Below, piece by piece: positions 24,871 to 34,898 of a stretch of DNA of 64,000 bases (its first letter is position 1; each line of letters opens with the position of its first letter). The DNA is from an uncultured Flavobacteriaceae bacterium (GTDB lineage: Bacteria > Bacteroidota > Bacteroidia > Flavobacteriales > Flavobacteriaceae), in contig CANMRV010000003.1 in NCBI GenBank assembly GCA_947500435.1, forward strand, positions 665,271-729,270. The letters are read 5' to 3'. The position numbers and the translations under genes are program-made. The notes under the pieces are model-generated. The model worked only from the letters and a program-made list of their open reading frames with translations. It did no database searches and was not told the DNA's origin.

Positions 24871-26618
24871 GCAACAAAACTAGTATTGACCAATTGCAAT
24901 CCGTCATCAATTAATTGTCCAACTTTAGGGTTGTTCAATTTAACGGTTTCCAAATGATCTGCAATTTCTTGGGCAAAATTAGCATCACCATTGTTTTTGG
25001 CCAACTCATATAATTCAATGGACAGGAGCCAATCGGCTGGAAATTCTTCAGCTATTTGTTCAAAAACTTTGTGACGCGAAATGGTGGTATTGGTGCCTTC
25101 CCGAAAATCACGGACTTGTCGATAGTATTGCTCCAATCTTTTTCGCTCAGCAGACATTTCATTTTTTGTCGTCGTTGATGAAATTTCATGATTGATTAAA
25201 TCAAAACTATTCAAATCCGCAGGCCCATTATAGGCGGATACAATATGCTCGCCAACTGCCATACTGTATAGGCGTTCATCCGATTTAAAAAGAACTTTCT
25301 TCTTATGGGTAACTGTGCAATTGCGGAAGGTGATTAATATAATTTCACCTTTTAAATTTCTGGTTCCAGTAATGATTTCTCCGGATATCTTGATGCCTCC
25401 TTCAAATTCCAAGGTAATGGTCTGACCTTCGAAAATATTGTAGGCCTTCAAATCCATCGGACTCATATCTTCAATCGCCAAGTTGATGCCTTTCAATTTT
25501 CCCATCGGGGAACCAAATCCGTCAAAATGAATTTCTGCGCTATGACCAACCAATTCTTTTTCGCGATAGGATAATGCAGTAGGTCCTTCAGTTTGAAAGA
25601 ATACGGGCTTTCCTTTGAAATCAATTACTTGTTTAAAATTTCCGGAGACCTGAAGTCCGGTACTTAATTCAATAGTACCTAATTCTTTGGAGTTGATAAG
25701 TTTTTGAATACTACTCAACTCACCTTTTCGAACCGCCATTTCGTTTGCAAATTCCTCTAAAACCTGACTGAGAAAAGCAAAATCAGGCGTCACAAAAAGT
25801 TGTGGTTGCGGTTTGGTAATATCGAAAGAAGTATGCGCCGCTTCAATGGAGTATGGTATTTTCTTGACTTCATCGGTCATACACCAAGCACTTTCCCCTA
25901 TGGAAGAAAGGAGTCCGGCTCCGTATATCTTCGGATCTTCAACTGTGCCTATCAATCCGTATTCGACCGTCCACCAATGTAGGTTTCTGATAAGGGCAAT
26001 TTCGCTGGGTTCGCCCATATTATTTTGCAAATCTTCAATGCGCTTTTCAGCTTCATCAATTTCGGCCTGGAGAGTTCCAGGAGCTTCTTTGATTATCGAA
26101 AGATGTCGTACTGCCTCATACAATTCAAAATCCTTTGCACTTGAAATAGCCTTACAACCTATTTCACCAAAACGACGCAAATATTCTGCATATTCGGGAT
26201 TTGCAATAATCGGCGCATGGCCCGCACCTTCATGAATGATATCTGGTGCGGGCGTATATTCGATATGTTCCAATTGTCGAATGTCAGAAGCAATGACCAG
26301 AACATTATAAGCTTGAAACTCCATAAAGGCTGAGGGTGGAATAAAACCGTCAACTGCTACCGCTGCCCAACCGATTTCCTCAAGAATTCGGTTCATGCCA
26401 TACATATTTGGAATATGGTTTATGGAGATTCCTGTTTTTTCTAACCCGTCGACATAAGATTTGTGGGCAACCTTACTTAGGTAATCCACATTTTTTCGCA
26501 TTACATAGCGCCAAACCGCTTGGTCAATGGCTGTATAGTCGGAATAGTCCTGAGGCTTAATAAATTGCTTCAAATGCTCAGGAAGTTTGTCTAAAATGGG
26601 ATTACTCTCGTACGACAT
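24867..26618 (-). CDS. phhA: Aromatic amino acid hydroxylase (phenylalanine 4-monooxygenase family)
   Basis: 583 residues, the long form typical of Bacteroidota rather than the 260-300 residues of proteobacterial PhhA. The N-terminal half holds the catalytic domain: DIIHEGAGHAPIIANPEYAEYLRRFGEIG (iron ligands His and His at about residues 127 and 132), then WWTVEYGLIG with the third ligand Glu. The C-terminal half (about residues 300-583) is unlike the mammalian regulatory domain and may be regulatory or structural. It hydroxylates phenylalanine to tyrosine with a pterin and O2. It runs convergent with the DinB gene. Confidence 0.9.
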   Translation of the reverse strand: MSYESNPILDKLPEHLKQFIKPQDYSDYTAIDQAVWRYVMRKNVDYLSKVAHKSYVDGLEKTGISINHIPNMYGMNRILEEIGWAAVAVDGFIPPSAFMEFQAYNVLVIASDIRQLEHIEYTPAPDIIHEGAGHAPIIANPEYAEYLRRFGEIGCKAISSAKDFELYEAVRHLSIIKEAPGTLQAEIDEAEKRIEDLQNNMGEPSEIALIRNLHWWTVEYGLIGTVEDPKIYGAGLLSSIGESAWCMTDEVKKIPYSIEAAHTSFDITKPQPQLFVTPDFAFLSQVLEEFANEMAVRKGELSSIQKLINSKELGTIELSTGLQVSGNFKQVIDFKGKPVFFQTEGPTALSYREKELVGHSAEIHFDGFGSPMGKLKGINLAIEDMSPMDLKAYNIFEGQTITLEFEGGIKISGEIITGTRNLKGEIILITFRNCTVTHKKKVLFKSDERLYSMAVGEHIVSAYNGPADLNSFDLINHEISSTTTKNEMSAERKRLEQYYRQVRDFREGTNTTISRHKVFEQIAEEFPADWLLSIELYELAKNNGDANFAQEIADHLETVKLNNPKVGQLIDDGLQLVNTSFVA

Positions 26619-26695
26619 CTACTTTCGTTTTTCTAGTTGTAAAGTTACGAAATTCGAACTCGAAAACAGACGTAGAAGATGTTAAGAGAAAGCAC

Positions 26696-26719
26696 AAAAA
26701 AACCGCCCGAAGGCGGTTT
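26696..26719 (-). terminator. Terminator downstream of DUF4136 gene
   Basis: Hairpin AAACCGCC-CGAA-GGCGGTTT with seven bases of A on the plus strand, hence U on the minus-strand transcript, six bases after the DUF4136 stop codon. Confidence 0.85.
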
Positions 26720-26724
26720 GTAAA

Positions 26725-27318
26725 TTATTTTGAAGCCACTACATCAGGCGGATATTGCGTCATTATTTCGGCAACAAACTCCTTGATACGCATTTCTTTC
26801 TTTTCAATATTCTTGGTATTGTTTAAAGTGCCATCACCTTTTCCTTGCCAAACGAGTTCTTTGCTTTTGGCATCAATCAGGTCAATATAGAGCGAGCCTT
26901 GCGTACGGGTGCTTACATTGCTGCCTCCACCCCAGCCCCAGCCCCAACCAGGACCAAAGCCACCGCCCCAATACCAAGGACTCCAACCCCAACCGAAGCC
27001 ACCTCCGCCCCAGTAGTTGTTGTAAACATCAACTTGCTCGCGCTCTTTAGTGAAAATACTCACCAAAATATCAGGATTCTCAGATTTCACAAATCCTTTG
27101 GTACTCATTTCAGCTTCAATAGCTCGTAAAATTCGTTTTTTATCTAAATCAGAAATCTGGGCCTTATCAATGCCCGTTTTGTAGAAAGCATAAGATTTAT
27201 AAGAACCGAAATTGGCATCCTTATCATAATCTGATAAAACGCGTATAGAAGTGCAAGAGCTTAAAAAAAGCAGCACAAATACAGGTAGTGCAAGAATTTT
27301 TAATTTTTTCATAATCAA
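26725..27318 (-). CDS. DUF4136 lipoprotein
   Basis: 197 residues from 27318, or 195 from the second Met at 27312. Lipoprotein signal with lipobox LSSC. Residues about 30-75 (YDKDANFGSYKSYAFYKTGID) and the C-terminal LVWQGKGDGTLNNTKNIEKKEMRIKEFVAEIM match DUF4136. A central glycine/tryptophan-rich insertion (YWGGGGFGWGWSPWYWGGGFG, about residues 102-130) is common in Bacteroidota members. Outer-membrane or periplasmic lipoprotein of unknown role. It has its own terminator. Confidence 0.87.
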   Translation of the reverse strand: MIMKKLKILALPVFVLLFLSSCTSIRVLSDYDKDANFGSYKSYAFYKTGIDKAQISDLDKKRILRAIEAEMSTKGFVKSENPDILVSIFTKEREQVDVYNNYWGGGGFGWGWSPWYWGGGFGPGWGWGWGGGSNVSTRTQGSLYIDLIDAKSKELVWQGKGDGTLNNTKNIEKKEMRIKEFVAEIMTQYPPDVVASK

Positions 27319-27392
27319 TTATTTTTTGGAATTCGTCAAGTTTAACTTGCTAATAAATTATCAAAAACCATGCCGAATAACGGCTCAAATCA

Positions 27393-27572
<180 letters not shown>

Positions 27573-27786
27573 TTATGCTATCGCGTTGGTTTTTAAAGAA
27601 AAGGCGTAAAGCGCAAAGCGATAGGCGTATGGCGATTCAGGAGTAAAATTAGTAGATTTTTTGTTGATAACACTCTTTCCTTCCCTCTGAATCTAGCATT
27701 TAATGGGCTTTTAATGGTTTTTTAACGAGCAAATGCAATTGTTGGCAACATAATTGAGTTATGCAATGCCATAACGTTTTAACAAT

Positions 27787-27794
27787 TAACTTTG
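27787..27794 (+). promoter_or_regulatory. -7 promoter element of the four-gene operon
   Basis: TAACTTTG, an exact TAnnTTTG match, 25 bases before the ATG at 27820. No TTG at the standard -33 distance is evident. Confidence 0.5.
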
Positions 27795-27819
27795 TTAATA
27801 GACGTTTTACTATCAACCT

Positions 27820-28143
27820 ATGATACTAGTCTTTAAACATTTGTTTTATAAGAATTACGTTGGCTTGTCCTTTTGGCCTTTTATCATTTTGAAGAATGAT
27901 TCTTTAAAAGCGGATAGCGTACTTATCAATCACGAGAAGATTCATTTGAAGCAACAACTTGAATTGCTGATAGTTCCATTTTACATATTCTACATTTTTG
28001 AATGGCTGGTTCGAAGCCTTTGGTATCTTAGTTTTTACCGTGGGTATCAAAACATTAGTTTCGAACAAGAAGCATATCACAACGAGCACAATCTTAATTA
28101 TCCCAATGAGCGGAAGGCTTTTAGCTTTATAAAGTATCTTTGA
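27820..28143 (+). CDS. Small membrane protein with HExxH-like motif
   Basis: 107 residues. NHEKIHLKQQLELL (HExxH) lies at about residues 38-51, a transmembrane segment LIVPFYIFYIFEWLV follows, and FEQEAYHNE lies near residue 87. HExxH plus a downstream Glu is the zinc-binding layout of gluzincin-type peptidases and appears in short membrane proteins of this phylum, but the protein is far shorter than a complete M48 or M56 peptidase. Activity is unproven. A -7 element TAACTTTG lies at 27787-27794. The next gene begins 18 bases after its stop, so it heads a four-gene operon. Confidence 0.72.
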   Translation: MILVFKHLFYKNYVGLSFWPFIILKNDSLKADSVLINHEKIHLKQQLELLIVPFYIFYIFEWLVRSLWYLSFYRGYQNISFEQEAYHNEHNLNYPNERKAFSFIKYL

Positions 28144-28161
28144 TGCTGCAAAGCGTATAAG

Positions 28162-29067
28162 GTGCAAGTCGAAAATCAATCTGTACATCTTCCTATTTTA
28201 CATGAGAAACAAGTATCCCTCAGCATAAAGAGGGAAGATTTGATTTACCCCCATATTTCCGGCAACAAATACCGAAAACTCAAATATAATTTAGAAGCTG
28301 CCAAGACCGATGGTTTTGATACGATTTTGACTTTTGGTGGTGCTTTTTCCAATCATATTGCAGCGACCGCATACGCGGGAAAGTTGCATGGTTTAAAGAC
28401 CATAGGAGTAATCCGTGGGGAAGAAATATCCCAGAAATGGGAAACAAATCCTACTTTAAAGCTTGCTTTTGAACACGGAATGCTGTTTAAATTTATTTCT
28501 AGGGATGCCTATCGGGATAAAAATTCCGAAGATTTTATAAACCTATTGAAATCAGAGTTTGGGAACTTCTATCTTTTGCCTGAAGGAGGTTCAAATGCCT
28601 TAGCTGTAAAGGGATGCGAGGAAATACTAACTTCTGAAGATATTCAGTTTGATTTCATTTGTTCTTCAATAGGAACCGGCGGTACAATTGCAGGAATTAT
28701 TAATGCATCACATCCAAATCAAAGGGTTTTGGGCTTCCCAGCCTTGAAAGGTGGATTTTTAACCGAAGATATTCGTAATTTTACATCGAAGGAAAATTGG
28801 CAATTGCAGACCGATTATCATTTCGGAGGTTACGCGAAAGTATCCGCAGAACTTGTCCACTTTATAAATGATTTCAAGGAGCGGACCCAAATTCCCCTCG
28901 ACCCGATTTATACGGGAAAGCTGTTGTACGGAATTCTAGACTTGGTCAAAAAAGACCATTTCAAGCCAAAAACAAAGATTTTGGCCATCCATACAGGCGG
29001 TTTACAAAGTATTTCGGGAATGAACACTAAATTGAAAAAGAAAAAGCTACCCCAGATTACGCTATGA
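28162..29067 (+). CDS. ACC deaminase/D-cysteine desulfhydrase family PLP enzyme
   Basis: 301 residues with GTG start. Fold-type II PLP enzyme: KREDLIYPHISGNKYRKLKYNL carries the Schiff-base lysine (SGNKYRK, about residue 37), TFGGAFSNHIAATAY is the phosphate-binding loop, and SSIGTGGTIAGI follows around residue 175. Members deaminate 1-aminocyclopropane-1-carboxylate or desulfhydrate D-cysteine; which one applies cannot be decided from the sequence. It overlaps the next gene by four bases (ATGA), indicating coupling to the glucosaminidase. Confidence 0.88.
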   Translation: MQVENQSVHLPILHEKQVSLSIKREDLIYPHISGNKYRKLKYNLEAAKTDGFDTILTFGGAFSNHIAATAYAGKLHGLKTIGVIRGEEISQKWETNPTLKLAFEHGMLFKFISRDAYRDKNSEDFINLLKSEFGNFYLLPEGGSNALAVKGCEEILTSEDIQFDFICSSIGTGGTIAGIINASHPNQRVLGFPALKGGFLTEDIRNFTSKENWQLQTDYHFGGYAKVSAELVHFINDFKERTQIPLDPIYTGKLLYGILDLVKKDHFKPKTKILAIHTGGLQSISGMNTKLKKKKLPQITL

Positions 29068-29930
29068 TAAAACGTATTTTTCTTGTTGCCCTACTGGGTA
29101 CTTTTTTAATCGGATGCAAGGTGAAACAAAAGGTCACCTATAGCAAACGAAATACCGAAACTGCACGAACGAATCCTAAGAAAACAATTCCGAAAAGAAC
29201 GACCGACGACGACGGACTTTACCCAATGCCAGAAGATACAGGGAAGTTTGTTCGCATGGAATTCACGAAGCCGCAAGACTATATTGATACTTTTTCAGAA
29301 GTTGCACAGTTGGAAATGAAGGCCTACGGAATTCCCGCAAGTATAACTTTGGCTCAAGGACTCTTAGAAAGCGGTTTTGGTAAAGGGGAATTAGCTCGAA
29401 AGACCAACAACCACTTCGGGATCAAATGTCACACGGGTTGGCAGGGGGACTACGATTTTCATGATGATGATGAAAAAGGGGAGTGTTTCCGTAAATACAA
29501 CCACCCGATGTATTCCTATCGCGACCACAGTAAATTCTTAACGGGCCGTTCACGATATGCCTTCCTTTTCGATTATCGTAATACAGATTATAAGAAATGG
29601 GCACATGGACTACGAAAAGCAGGATATGCCACCGATAAGAGATATCCTCAAAAGTTGATTTCGCTTATCGAGCAATATGGGCTTGCAAAGTATGATATGG
29701 CTGGCGCAAAAGAAACTCGTGTTGCCAATAAGGAAGTTGTCATTACTGAAAAAAAAGTAAGGCCTCAAAAGAAGAATGCGGTACATGTGGTTAAGGATGG
29801 AGATACCTTATATTCCATTTCAAGAAGGTATTCGGTTTCGGTTAATGACTTGAAACGCTGGAACTACATGTATGGTGATACGATATCCGTCGGACAGGAA
29901 CTTACCGTTAAAACGGAAAAATTCAATTAG
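29064..29930 (+). CDS. Glucosaminidase with LysM domain (lipoprotein)
   Basis: 288 residues. The lipoprotein signal ends LIGC, Cys18. The middle part is a glycoside hydrolase family 73-type domain (about residues 72-215: SEVAQLEMKAYGIPASITLAQGLLESGFGKGELA, NNHFGIKCH, GECFRKYNHPMYSYRDHSKFL), with the catalytic Glu in LLESGFG. The C-terminal LysM (HVVKDGDTLYSISRRYSVSVNDLKRWN, about 240-283) binds peptidoglycan. It hydrolyses cell-wall glycan, attached to a membrane by lipid. hemL begins three bases after its stop. Confidence 0.93.
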   Translation: MIKRIFLVALLGTFLIGCKVKQKVTYSKRNTETARTNPKKTIPKRTTDDDGLYPMPEDTGKFVRMEFTKPQDYIDTFSEVAQLEMKAYGIPASITLAQGLLESGFGKGELARKTNNHFGIKCHTGWQGDYDFHDDDEKGECFRKYNHPMYSYRDHSKFLTGRSRYAFLFDYRNTDYKKWAHGLRKAGYATDKRYPQKLISLIEQYGLAKYDMAGAKETRVANKEVVITEKKVRPQKKNAVHVVKDGDTLYSISRRYSVSVNDLKRWNYMYGDTISVGQELTVKTEKFN

Positions 29931-29933
29931 CAA

Positions 29934-31211
29934 ATGATTTACAAAAGAAGTAGCGCCCTATTTCAGGAGGCGAAAAAATATATTCCTGGAGGTGTAAATT
30001 CGCCTGTTCGTGCTTTTAAAGCAGTTGGGGGAGATCCTATTTTTGTCAAAGAGGCCAAAGGAGCCTATCTATATGATGAAGATGGAAACCGATTGATTGA
30101 TTATATCGCTTCATGGGGTCCATTGATTTTAGGTCATGCTTATGAACCTGTTATTACTGCGGTTATTGAAAAAGCAAAGAAAGGAACCTCTTTTGGAATG
30201 CCCACGGAAATCGAAACGGAGTTGGCGAAGCTTGCAGTTTCCATGGTGCCGAATATTGATAAAATTCGTTTTGTAAATAGTGGTACGGAAGCTTGTATGA
30301 GTGCCGTCCGATTAGCGAGAGGCTATACCGGAAAAGATAAGATTATCAAATTTGCTGGATGTTATCACGGCCATTCCGATTCCTTTTTAATTCAAGCGGG
30401 TAGTGGGGCTGTGACTTTTGGGAGCCCCAATAGTCCGGGTGTCACTCAGGGCACTGCAAAGGATACATTACTTGCCGATTACAATGATTTGGAAGGCGTA
30501 AAAACTTTGGTTCAAGCCAATCAAGGAGAAATCGCTGCGATTATTATAGAACCTGTTGCAGGTAATATGGGATGTATTATTCCTACGGATGAGTTTATTA
30601 AGGGATTACGAACCCTTTGCACACAAGAAGGAATTCTATTGCTCTTTGATGAGGTCATGACCGGATTCAGATTAGGAAAAGGTGGTGCACAGGAAGCCTT
30701 GGGTATTGATGCTGATATCGTAATGTTCGGAAAAGTAATTGGTGGAGGACTCCCAGTTGGCGCATTTGCCGCACGAGCAGAAATTATGAGTCACTTGGCT
30801 CCTGAAGGCCCCGTGTATCAAGCTGGGACTTTAAGTGGAAATCCATTGGCAATGAGTGCTGGCTTGGCAATGCTGACAGAGCTGAACAACAAACCAGAGG
30901 TATTTCAAAGTTTAGCTGATAAAACCGAATATTTACATAAAGGTATTGCGGGTGTTTTAACTGAAAAAGGTGTTGCCCATCAAATCAATCGATTTGGAAG
31001 TATGATTTCTGTACACTTTACAGATGAGCCTGTTGTTGATTTCACCTCCTCTGCAAAAGGCAACAATGAAACATTTAAAAAGTATTTCCATGGAATGCTT
31101 GACAAGGGAGTTTACTTACCACCAAGTGCCTTTGAAAGTTATTTTTTGAATGATGCCATCAGCTATGCGGATTTAGACGAAACGATTTTAGCTGTGGAGA
31201 CTATTTTCTAG
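29934..31211 (+). CDS. hemL: Glutamate-1-semialdehyde 2,1-aminomutase
   Basis: 425 residues, normal length. Class III aminotransferase with [19 protein letters not shown] at the N-terminus, [32 protein letters not shown] and the PLP lysine in [16 protein letters not shown] (about residue 267). It converts glutamate-1-semialdehyde to 5-aminolevulinate, feeding haem synthesis. Sitting three bases after the glucosaminidase, it ends the operon. Confidence 0.97.
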   Translation: MIYKRSSALFQEAKKYIPGGVNSPVRAFKAVGGDPIFVKEAKGAYLYDEDGNRLIDYIASWGPLILGHAYEPVITAVIEKAKKGTSFGMPTEIETELAKLAVSMVPNIDKIRFVNSGTEACMSAVRLARGYTGKDKIIKFAGCYHGHSDSFLIQAGSGAVTFGSPNSPGVTQGTAKDTLLADYNDLEGVKTLVQANQGEIAAIIIEPVAGNMGCIIPTDEFIKGLRTLCTQEGILLLFDEVMTGFRLGKGGAQEALGIDADIVMFGKVIGGGLPVGAFAARAEIMSHLAPEGPVYQAGTLSGNPLAMSAGLAMLTELNNKPEVFQSLADKTEYLHKGIAGVLTEKGVAHQINRFGSMISVHFTDEPVVDFTSSAKGNNETFKKYFHGMLDKGVYLPPSAFESYFLNDAISYADLDETILAVETIF

Positions 31212-31363
31212 GGCAACGGTATTTAGGACAGATTTCTTCCTACTTGGTTTATGGGCTAAAAGGGTATTTCATCGTGAAATTATGCGATTCGTCAATTTTA
31301 TGTAAGTTTTCACTTCCATACAGAGTTAGCAATAAACCAAACCATAAGAACAACCCCGGTCCT

Positions 31364-31762
31364 ATGAAATTAAATGTTATTGTTATCGACGACTCTTCAG
31401 TGCAATTGGCGCTTTCATCAAAATTAATTGAGAAGAATAATCACTTAAACCTTGTTGGCACTTTTAAGAATCCGTTTTTAGGATTAAGCGCTGTCAACAG
31501 CTCAGATGTTGATCTTGTACTTCTTGATGTTGAAATGCCTGAAATCGACGGGTTCTCACTTCAAAAGCTATTTAAAGACTCGGTGGAGGTAATTGTAAAC
31601 TCTACCAGACCATCTTTTGAGATTGAAGCCTATTCGAATGGCGCTATTGATTTTATGGCGAAACCTTTATCAGGTTCAAGACTTGAGCTTGCTGTGGCAA
31701 GAGTTTTAGAATTGAAAAGTTTGTTAGCTTTTGAGAAACCCATTAGCACTGTTGCAAGCTAA
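31364..31762 (+). CDS. Stand-alone response regulator receiver domain
   Basis: 132 residues from the ATG at 31364. A longer reading from 31244 adds 40 residues with no receiver character, and the receiver domain begins exactly at KLNVIVIDDSSVQ. The acidic pocket is VIDDS, the phospho-acceptor Asp is in LVLLDVEMPEIDG (about residue 54), and the switch residues are NSTR and AKPLS. It has no output domain. The MP[E/D]IDG and two-D layout are like CheY or the receiver of CheB. The partner kinase is not in the window. Confidence 0.87.
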   Translation: MKLNVIVIDDSSVQLALSSKLIEKNNHLNLVGTFKNPFLGLSAVNSSDVDLVLLDVEMPEIDGFSLQKLFKDSVEVIVNSTRPSFEIEAYSNGAIDFMAKPLSGSRLELAVARVLELKSLLAFEKPISTVAS

Positions 31763-31777
31763 TAGGATTTAATAATC

Positions 31778-32653
31778 TTAATCTTCTGGACTAAGTACTT
31801 TCCATTGGTTATTCGTTCTGAATGTGTTAAGTTTTTGTGATGATTTTCCACCATCAGGGTAAATACAGGTCTCTGTAACGATACAATGTTCTTCAGACAC
31901 GAAATGTCTTTTAAATGCTCTTTTTACTCCTTCAAATTTCGGCATTCCATGATCTTGTAAGCTTTTCATGAACGACAATTTTAAGACTTCAGCCGTTTTA
32001 TCAATAATTGCAGCGTCAATTTCTATTTTCAGAGTTTTGTTCAACATTAGCTCAGCTTCTTTTTGAAAATTCTTGCAGCTGATTGCTTTGTCTATATCAT
32101 TGTTATCGTATGCTTCTTCTATTAGAAGAATGGCACCTTCTGGGGTTTCGAAATTAGGAACGAAGTAATCTTCACCCTCGTCAACTATCATGTCGCCTAA
32201 ACTTCGGTCAAAATTTTTCAACTGGTCGCCTTGCATTCCTTCGCGAATGGCGCGAATGGTATAACCGCCTATTAGTCGCGCATTTTCTATAATCATCCAA
32301 TCTGAAACAAAGTCTGCAGTGATTCCAATTTTTTGATCCAATGAAACGGTTTGAACATCAATAGGTTCATTTCCTACTACGCCAAAAATATTTCCTTCCT
32401 GGTCAAAACTTGGATCGGTTAACCAAATGTGTTCCACTTTTCCATTATCTTCAATTCTGGCCTTGATGGAAAAATACTCTTGTCCACCTTTTGGGTTTTG
32501 TAAACATTCTTCGAAATAATGAAGGGTCAAACGAGCTTTTTCCATTGCCCAATTCATTCTGTCATTTTCATTTGGTAAATCATATACATTAGGATTACCC
32601 TCTCGTTTTCTAACATTGTCTTTTTTGCCGAATAGTTTCTTGAATATTCCCAT
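31778..32653 (-). CDS. DUF2314 family protein
   Basis: 291 residues, ATG start, no export signal. The basic N-terminus (MGIFKKLFGKKDNVRKREG) precedes a DUF2314 domain at about residues 32-140 (RMNWAMEKARLTLHYFEECL, HIWLTDPSFDQEGNIFGVVGNEP, VSDWMIIENARLIGGYTIRAIREGM). A second, less familiar C-terminal part follows (about 170-291). DUF2314 proteins are cytoplasmic and uncharacterised. It is convergent with the receiver gene, 15 bases between stops. Confidence 0.85.
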   Translation of the reverse strand: MGIFKKLFGKKDNVRKREGNPNVYDLPNENDRMNWAMEKARLTLHYFEECLQNPKGGQEYFSIKARIEDNGKVEHIWLTDPSFDQEGNIFGVVGNEPIDVQTVSLDQKIGITADFVSDWMIIENARLIGGYTIRAIREGMQGDQLKNFDRSLGDMIVDEGEDYFVPNFETPEGAILLIEEAYDNNDIDKAISCKNFQKEAELMLNKTLKIEIDAAIIDKTAEVLKLSFMKSLQDHGMPKFEGVKRAFKRHFVSEEHCIVTETCIYPDGGKSSQKLNTFRTNNQWKVLSPED

Positions 32654-32752
32654 GGTTGGTTTTAATATGATTTAATCTACTAATGGTAACGTAAGTATCA
32701 AATAATATTTTATAAGTAGGGGTGAAAATGAAAAAAAACTGGTGAAATAATT

Positions 32753-33691
32753 CTATTCAATCGTTATGGTACCCAAATGTTCTGGAATGATAACCTTTGT
32801 CTCCGGAGAAAGTCTTTTTACATCTTCCTGAAATGGAATCAATTTTTGTTCCACGCCGCTTTGTTGTGAAAATCCATAAGGCAAACGAAAGTTGTCCCAA
32901 TGCGTTGGGATAATGATTTTAGGATAATTGGTTACTGCCAAAAGGCGTTCGTTGTACTTGTATAAACCCAATTGTGAGCGGTTCACTCCGGCCAAAAGAA
33001 TATCTGGTTTTTGTCCTACCAATTCCCTTTCCACAAAGTTCATCGATGCCATGGTTAATATGTTGTGCTTGGCAAAACGCGCTAAGAACATCAAAGACCC
33101 GCCCTCAATAAATTCTGAGACCTTAAGAGGCGTTTTCGGAACTTCAGTATAGGTTCGGGAGTCGATGTAGTGTTTATCATAGAGGGCGGAATGTATTGAT
33201 GGTATGACTTGAATTGAAAAGTTTTCAAATTGATAATCTTCTCCACCCTTTACTGGATATAATTGTTCTTCAGGAATTCCATACCCACGAAGAATATTAA
33301 ATGTGGTCTCTGTGCCGATAACTTTGGCGCCTGTTTTTTTGGCAATATAGGGCACATCCGATAGGTGGTCAAAATGGGAATGATGAACAAGTATAAAATC
33401 TGCCTTGGTAATCAAACTATCGATTAGCAAAGTATCGGAAACAAAGACATCTGAGCGTAGTACTGTTTTTCGAGTATCTTTTTCACTTACGCCAGGTCCT
33501 GTTCCTAATTTCATTCGGGTAAGGTAGGGATCCACCAATACCGTTATGTTGCCATCAGTTATCTCCCAACCTGCCGTACCAAAATATTTTAATTTTAAAG
33601 GCTGATTTTGACCCTGCGTCGAAAATGAAATCAGAAACGCGAATAGAAAAAAGCAGCTTATAAATGTTGATTTTAAAATAGAAGTATTCAT
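32753..33691 (-). CDS. Exported MBL-fold metallohydrolase
   Basis: 312 residues with a signal peptide (STFISCFFLFAFLISFSTQGQ). Metallo-beta-lactamase fold: the zinc motif HHSHFDHLSDVPYI (His-x-His-x-Asp-His, about residue 105), a further His in PSIHSALYDKHY and a C-terminal THWDNFRLPYG. It is exported, so the substrate is probably periplasmic; the function is unassigned. It lies 25 bases upstream of nothing in its own direction but directly downstream of the VCBS-repeat gene on the same strand, so the two may be co-transcribed. Confidence 0.87.
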   Translation of the reverse strand: MNTSILKSTFISCFFLFAFLISFSTQGQNQPLKLKYFGTAGWEITDGNITVLVDPYLTRMKLGTGPGVSEKDTRKTVLRSDVFVSDTLLIDSLITKADFILVHHSHFDHLSDVPYIAKKTGAKVIGTETTFNILRGYGIPEEQLYPVKGGEDYQFENFSIQVIPSIHSALYDKHYIDSRTYTEVPKTPLKVSEFIEGGSLMFLARFAKHNILTMASMNFVERELVGQKPDILLAGVNRSQLGLYKYNERLLAVTNYPKIIIPTHWDNFRLPYGFSQQSGVEQKLIPFQEDVKRLSPETKVIIPEHLGTITIE

Positions 33692-33716
33692 AATAGGGTT
33701 GGTTAAAAAGTTGAAT

Positions 33717-34841
33717 TTATTTTTGAAGTCGGTTAAAATAATAGCGATTTAAGGCATCGGAATTTGCTTCTATAATATCTTGCCGACCATCATTATTTAA
33801 ATCAGCAGTAATGATATCATAAGTGTCTAAGGATTCATTCTTAAGTTGGTAGGCAGTCCATTTGTTACCGTTTTCTTCATTGAAGTAAATCATATTTGGA
33901 CTTTCAGAATTCCCAATTATAATATCCAAATCAGAATCTGAATCCATGTCGGCTATCGCTACGGCGTAACTTTCGGATTCCGAATCATCAAAAACCACCG
34001 TTTGAACAAATGGATTTTGCTTGTTGCCTAAATAGATGATGTTCGGCGAGCCGATATTTGCTGTAACAATATCTAGAAGTCCATCATTATTTATATCACC
34101 CACGCTGACTGAGCGAGTGTCATCGTTGCCTGTTCCAAAGGCGATTTTTTCATCAAATCCTAATTTGCCATCGTTCAGATATACATAATTGGATTGACCA
34201 TCTCGGTTAGCCAGAATTAAATCCAAATCTTTGTCCCCATCTATATCTGCGGCCTCAACATCAATGGTAGAATCCTTTGAATCTCCAAAATTCATCGTTT
34301 CAGAAAAGTTGCCTTTCCCGTCATTCAAACAAATCTCATTTGGGCGGCCTCGATTGGTTATCAATATATCAACAGAGCCATCCTGATTCAAGTCAGCCAA
34401 TGTCAAATTTCGTGTTGAAGAGTACCTTTGCCCAAAGGAACCACTTTTCATAAAATTCCCTTTCCCGTCATTAAGGAACAAAGCGTGTGGCGCCATATCG
34501 TTTCCAACGGCAACATCAAGGTCTCCGTCATTATCAAAGTCAGCTAGTTCGGTAGCGTAGGTGGTTTCTCTTAAGGCGCCCAAGTCTTTCTCTACTGTAA
34601 AAATTCCTTTGCCGTTATTTATAAAGATGCGGTTTTGCCCAGGCCAATGTCTGCCATTGGCAACTAAAATGTCTTTGTCGCCATCACCATCAATATCTCC
34701 TGCAGCAACTGAGGCGGTCCGTTCTGCGTAGGTACCTAATATGAGGCGTCCGTTAGTTTTTAGATCTGTTTTTTGAGCAAAACTTGATGCGTAGATTGAA
34801 AACACCAGAAGGAATGGAAGGATTGTATTCTTATTAAGCAT
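33717..34841 (-). CDS. Exported VCBS/FG-GAP repeat protein
   Basis: 374 residues from the Met at 34841, where a clear signal peptide begins (LNKNTILPFLLVFSIYASSFAQ); the longer frame from 34868 adds nine residues before it. Seven or so repeats each about 48 residues follow, with the calcium-binding loop D-x-D-x-D-G-D-x-D (VAAGDIDGDGDKDILVAN, AELADFDNDGDLDVAVGN, LADLNQDGSVDILITN, and so on). They probably form a seven-bladed propeller as in integrin-like VCBS proteins. It has no T9SS tail. Function unknown; likely a calcium-dependent surface or periplasmic protein. Confidence 0.88.
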   Translation of the reverse strand: MLNKNTILPFLLVFSIYASSFAQKTDLKTNGRLILGTYAERTASVAAGDIDGDGDKDILVANGRHWPGQNRIFINNGKGIFTVEKDLGALRETTYATELADFDNDGDLDVAVGNDMAPHALFLNDGKGNFMKSGSFGQRYSSTRNLTLADLNQDGSVDILITNRGRPNEICLNDGKGNFSETMNFGDSKDSTIDVEAADIDGDKDLDLILANRDGQSNYVYLNDGKLGFDEKIAFGTGNDDTRSVSVGDINNDGLLDIVTANIGSPNIIYLGNKQNPFVQTVVFDDSESESYAVAIADMDSDSDLDIIIGNSESPNMIYFNEENGNKWTAYQLKNESLDTYDIITADLNNDGRQDIIEANSDALNRYYFNRLQK

Positions 34842-34898
34842 TGGTCGTAAAACTTTGGTTGACCACAAGTTACAAGGTTCAAAGTAAATATAGATATT

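Noticed and set aside
27602..27635. GGCGTAAAGCG-type short repeats
   Set aside because: Too short and irregular to call; similar words near 37904 suggest only simple-sequence drift.
27739..27750. TTGTTGGCAACA resembling the cassette core
   Set aside because: No paired arms or second core lie nearby; a chance match to a short motif in A/T-rich sequence.
31244..31363. Longer version of the receiver protein starting 40 codons upstream
   Set aside because: The extra part has no receiver character and the domain begins exactly at the ATG at 31364.
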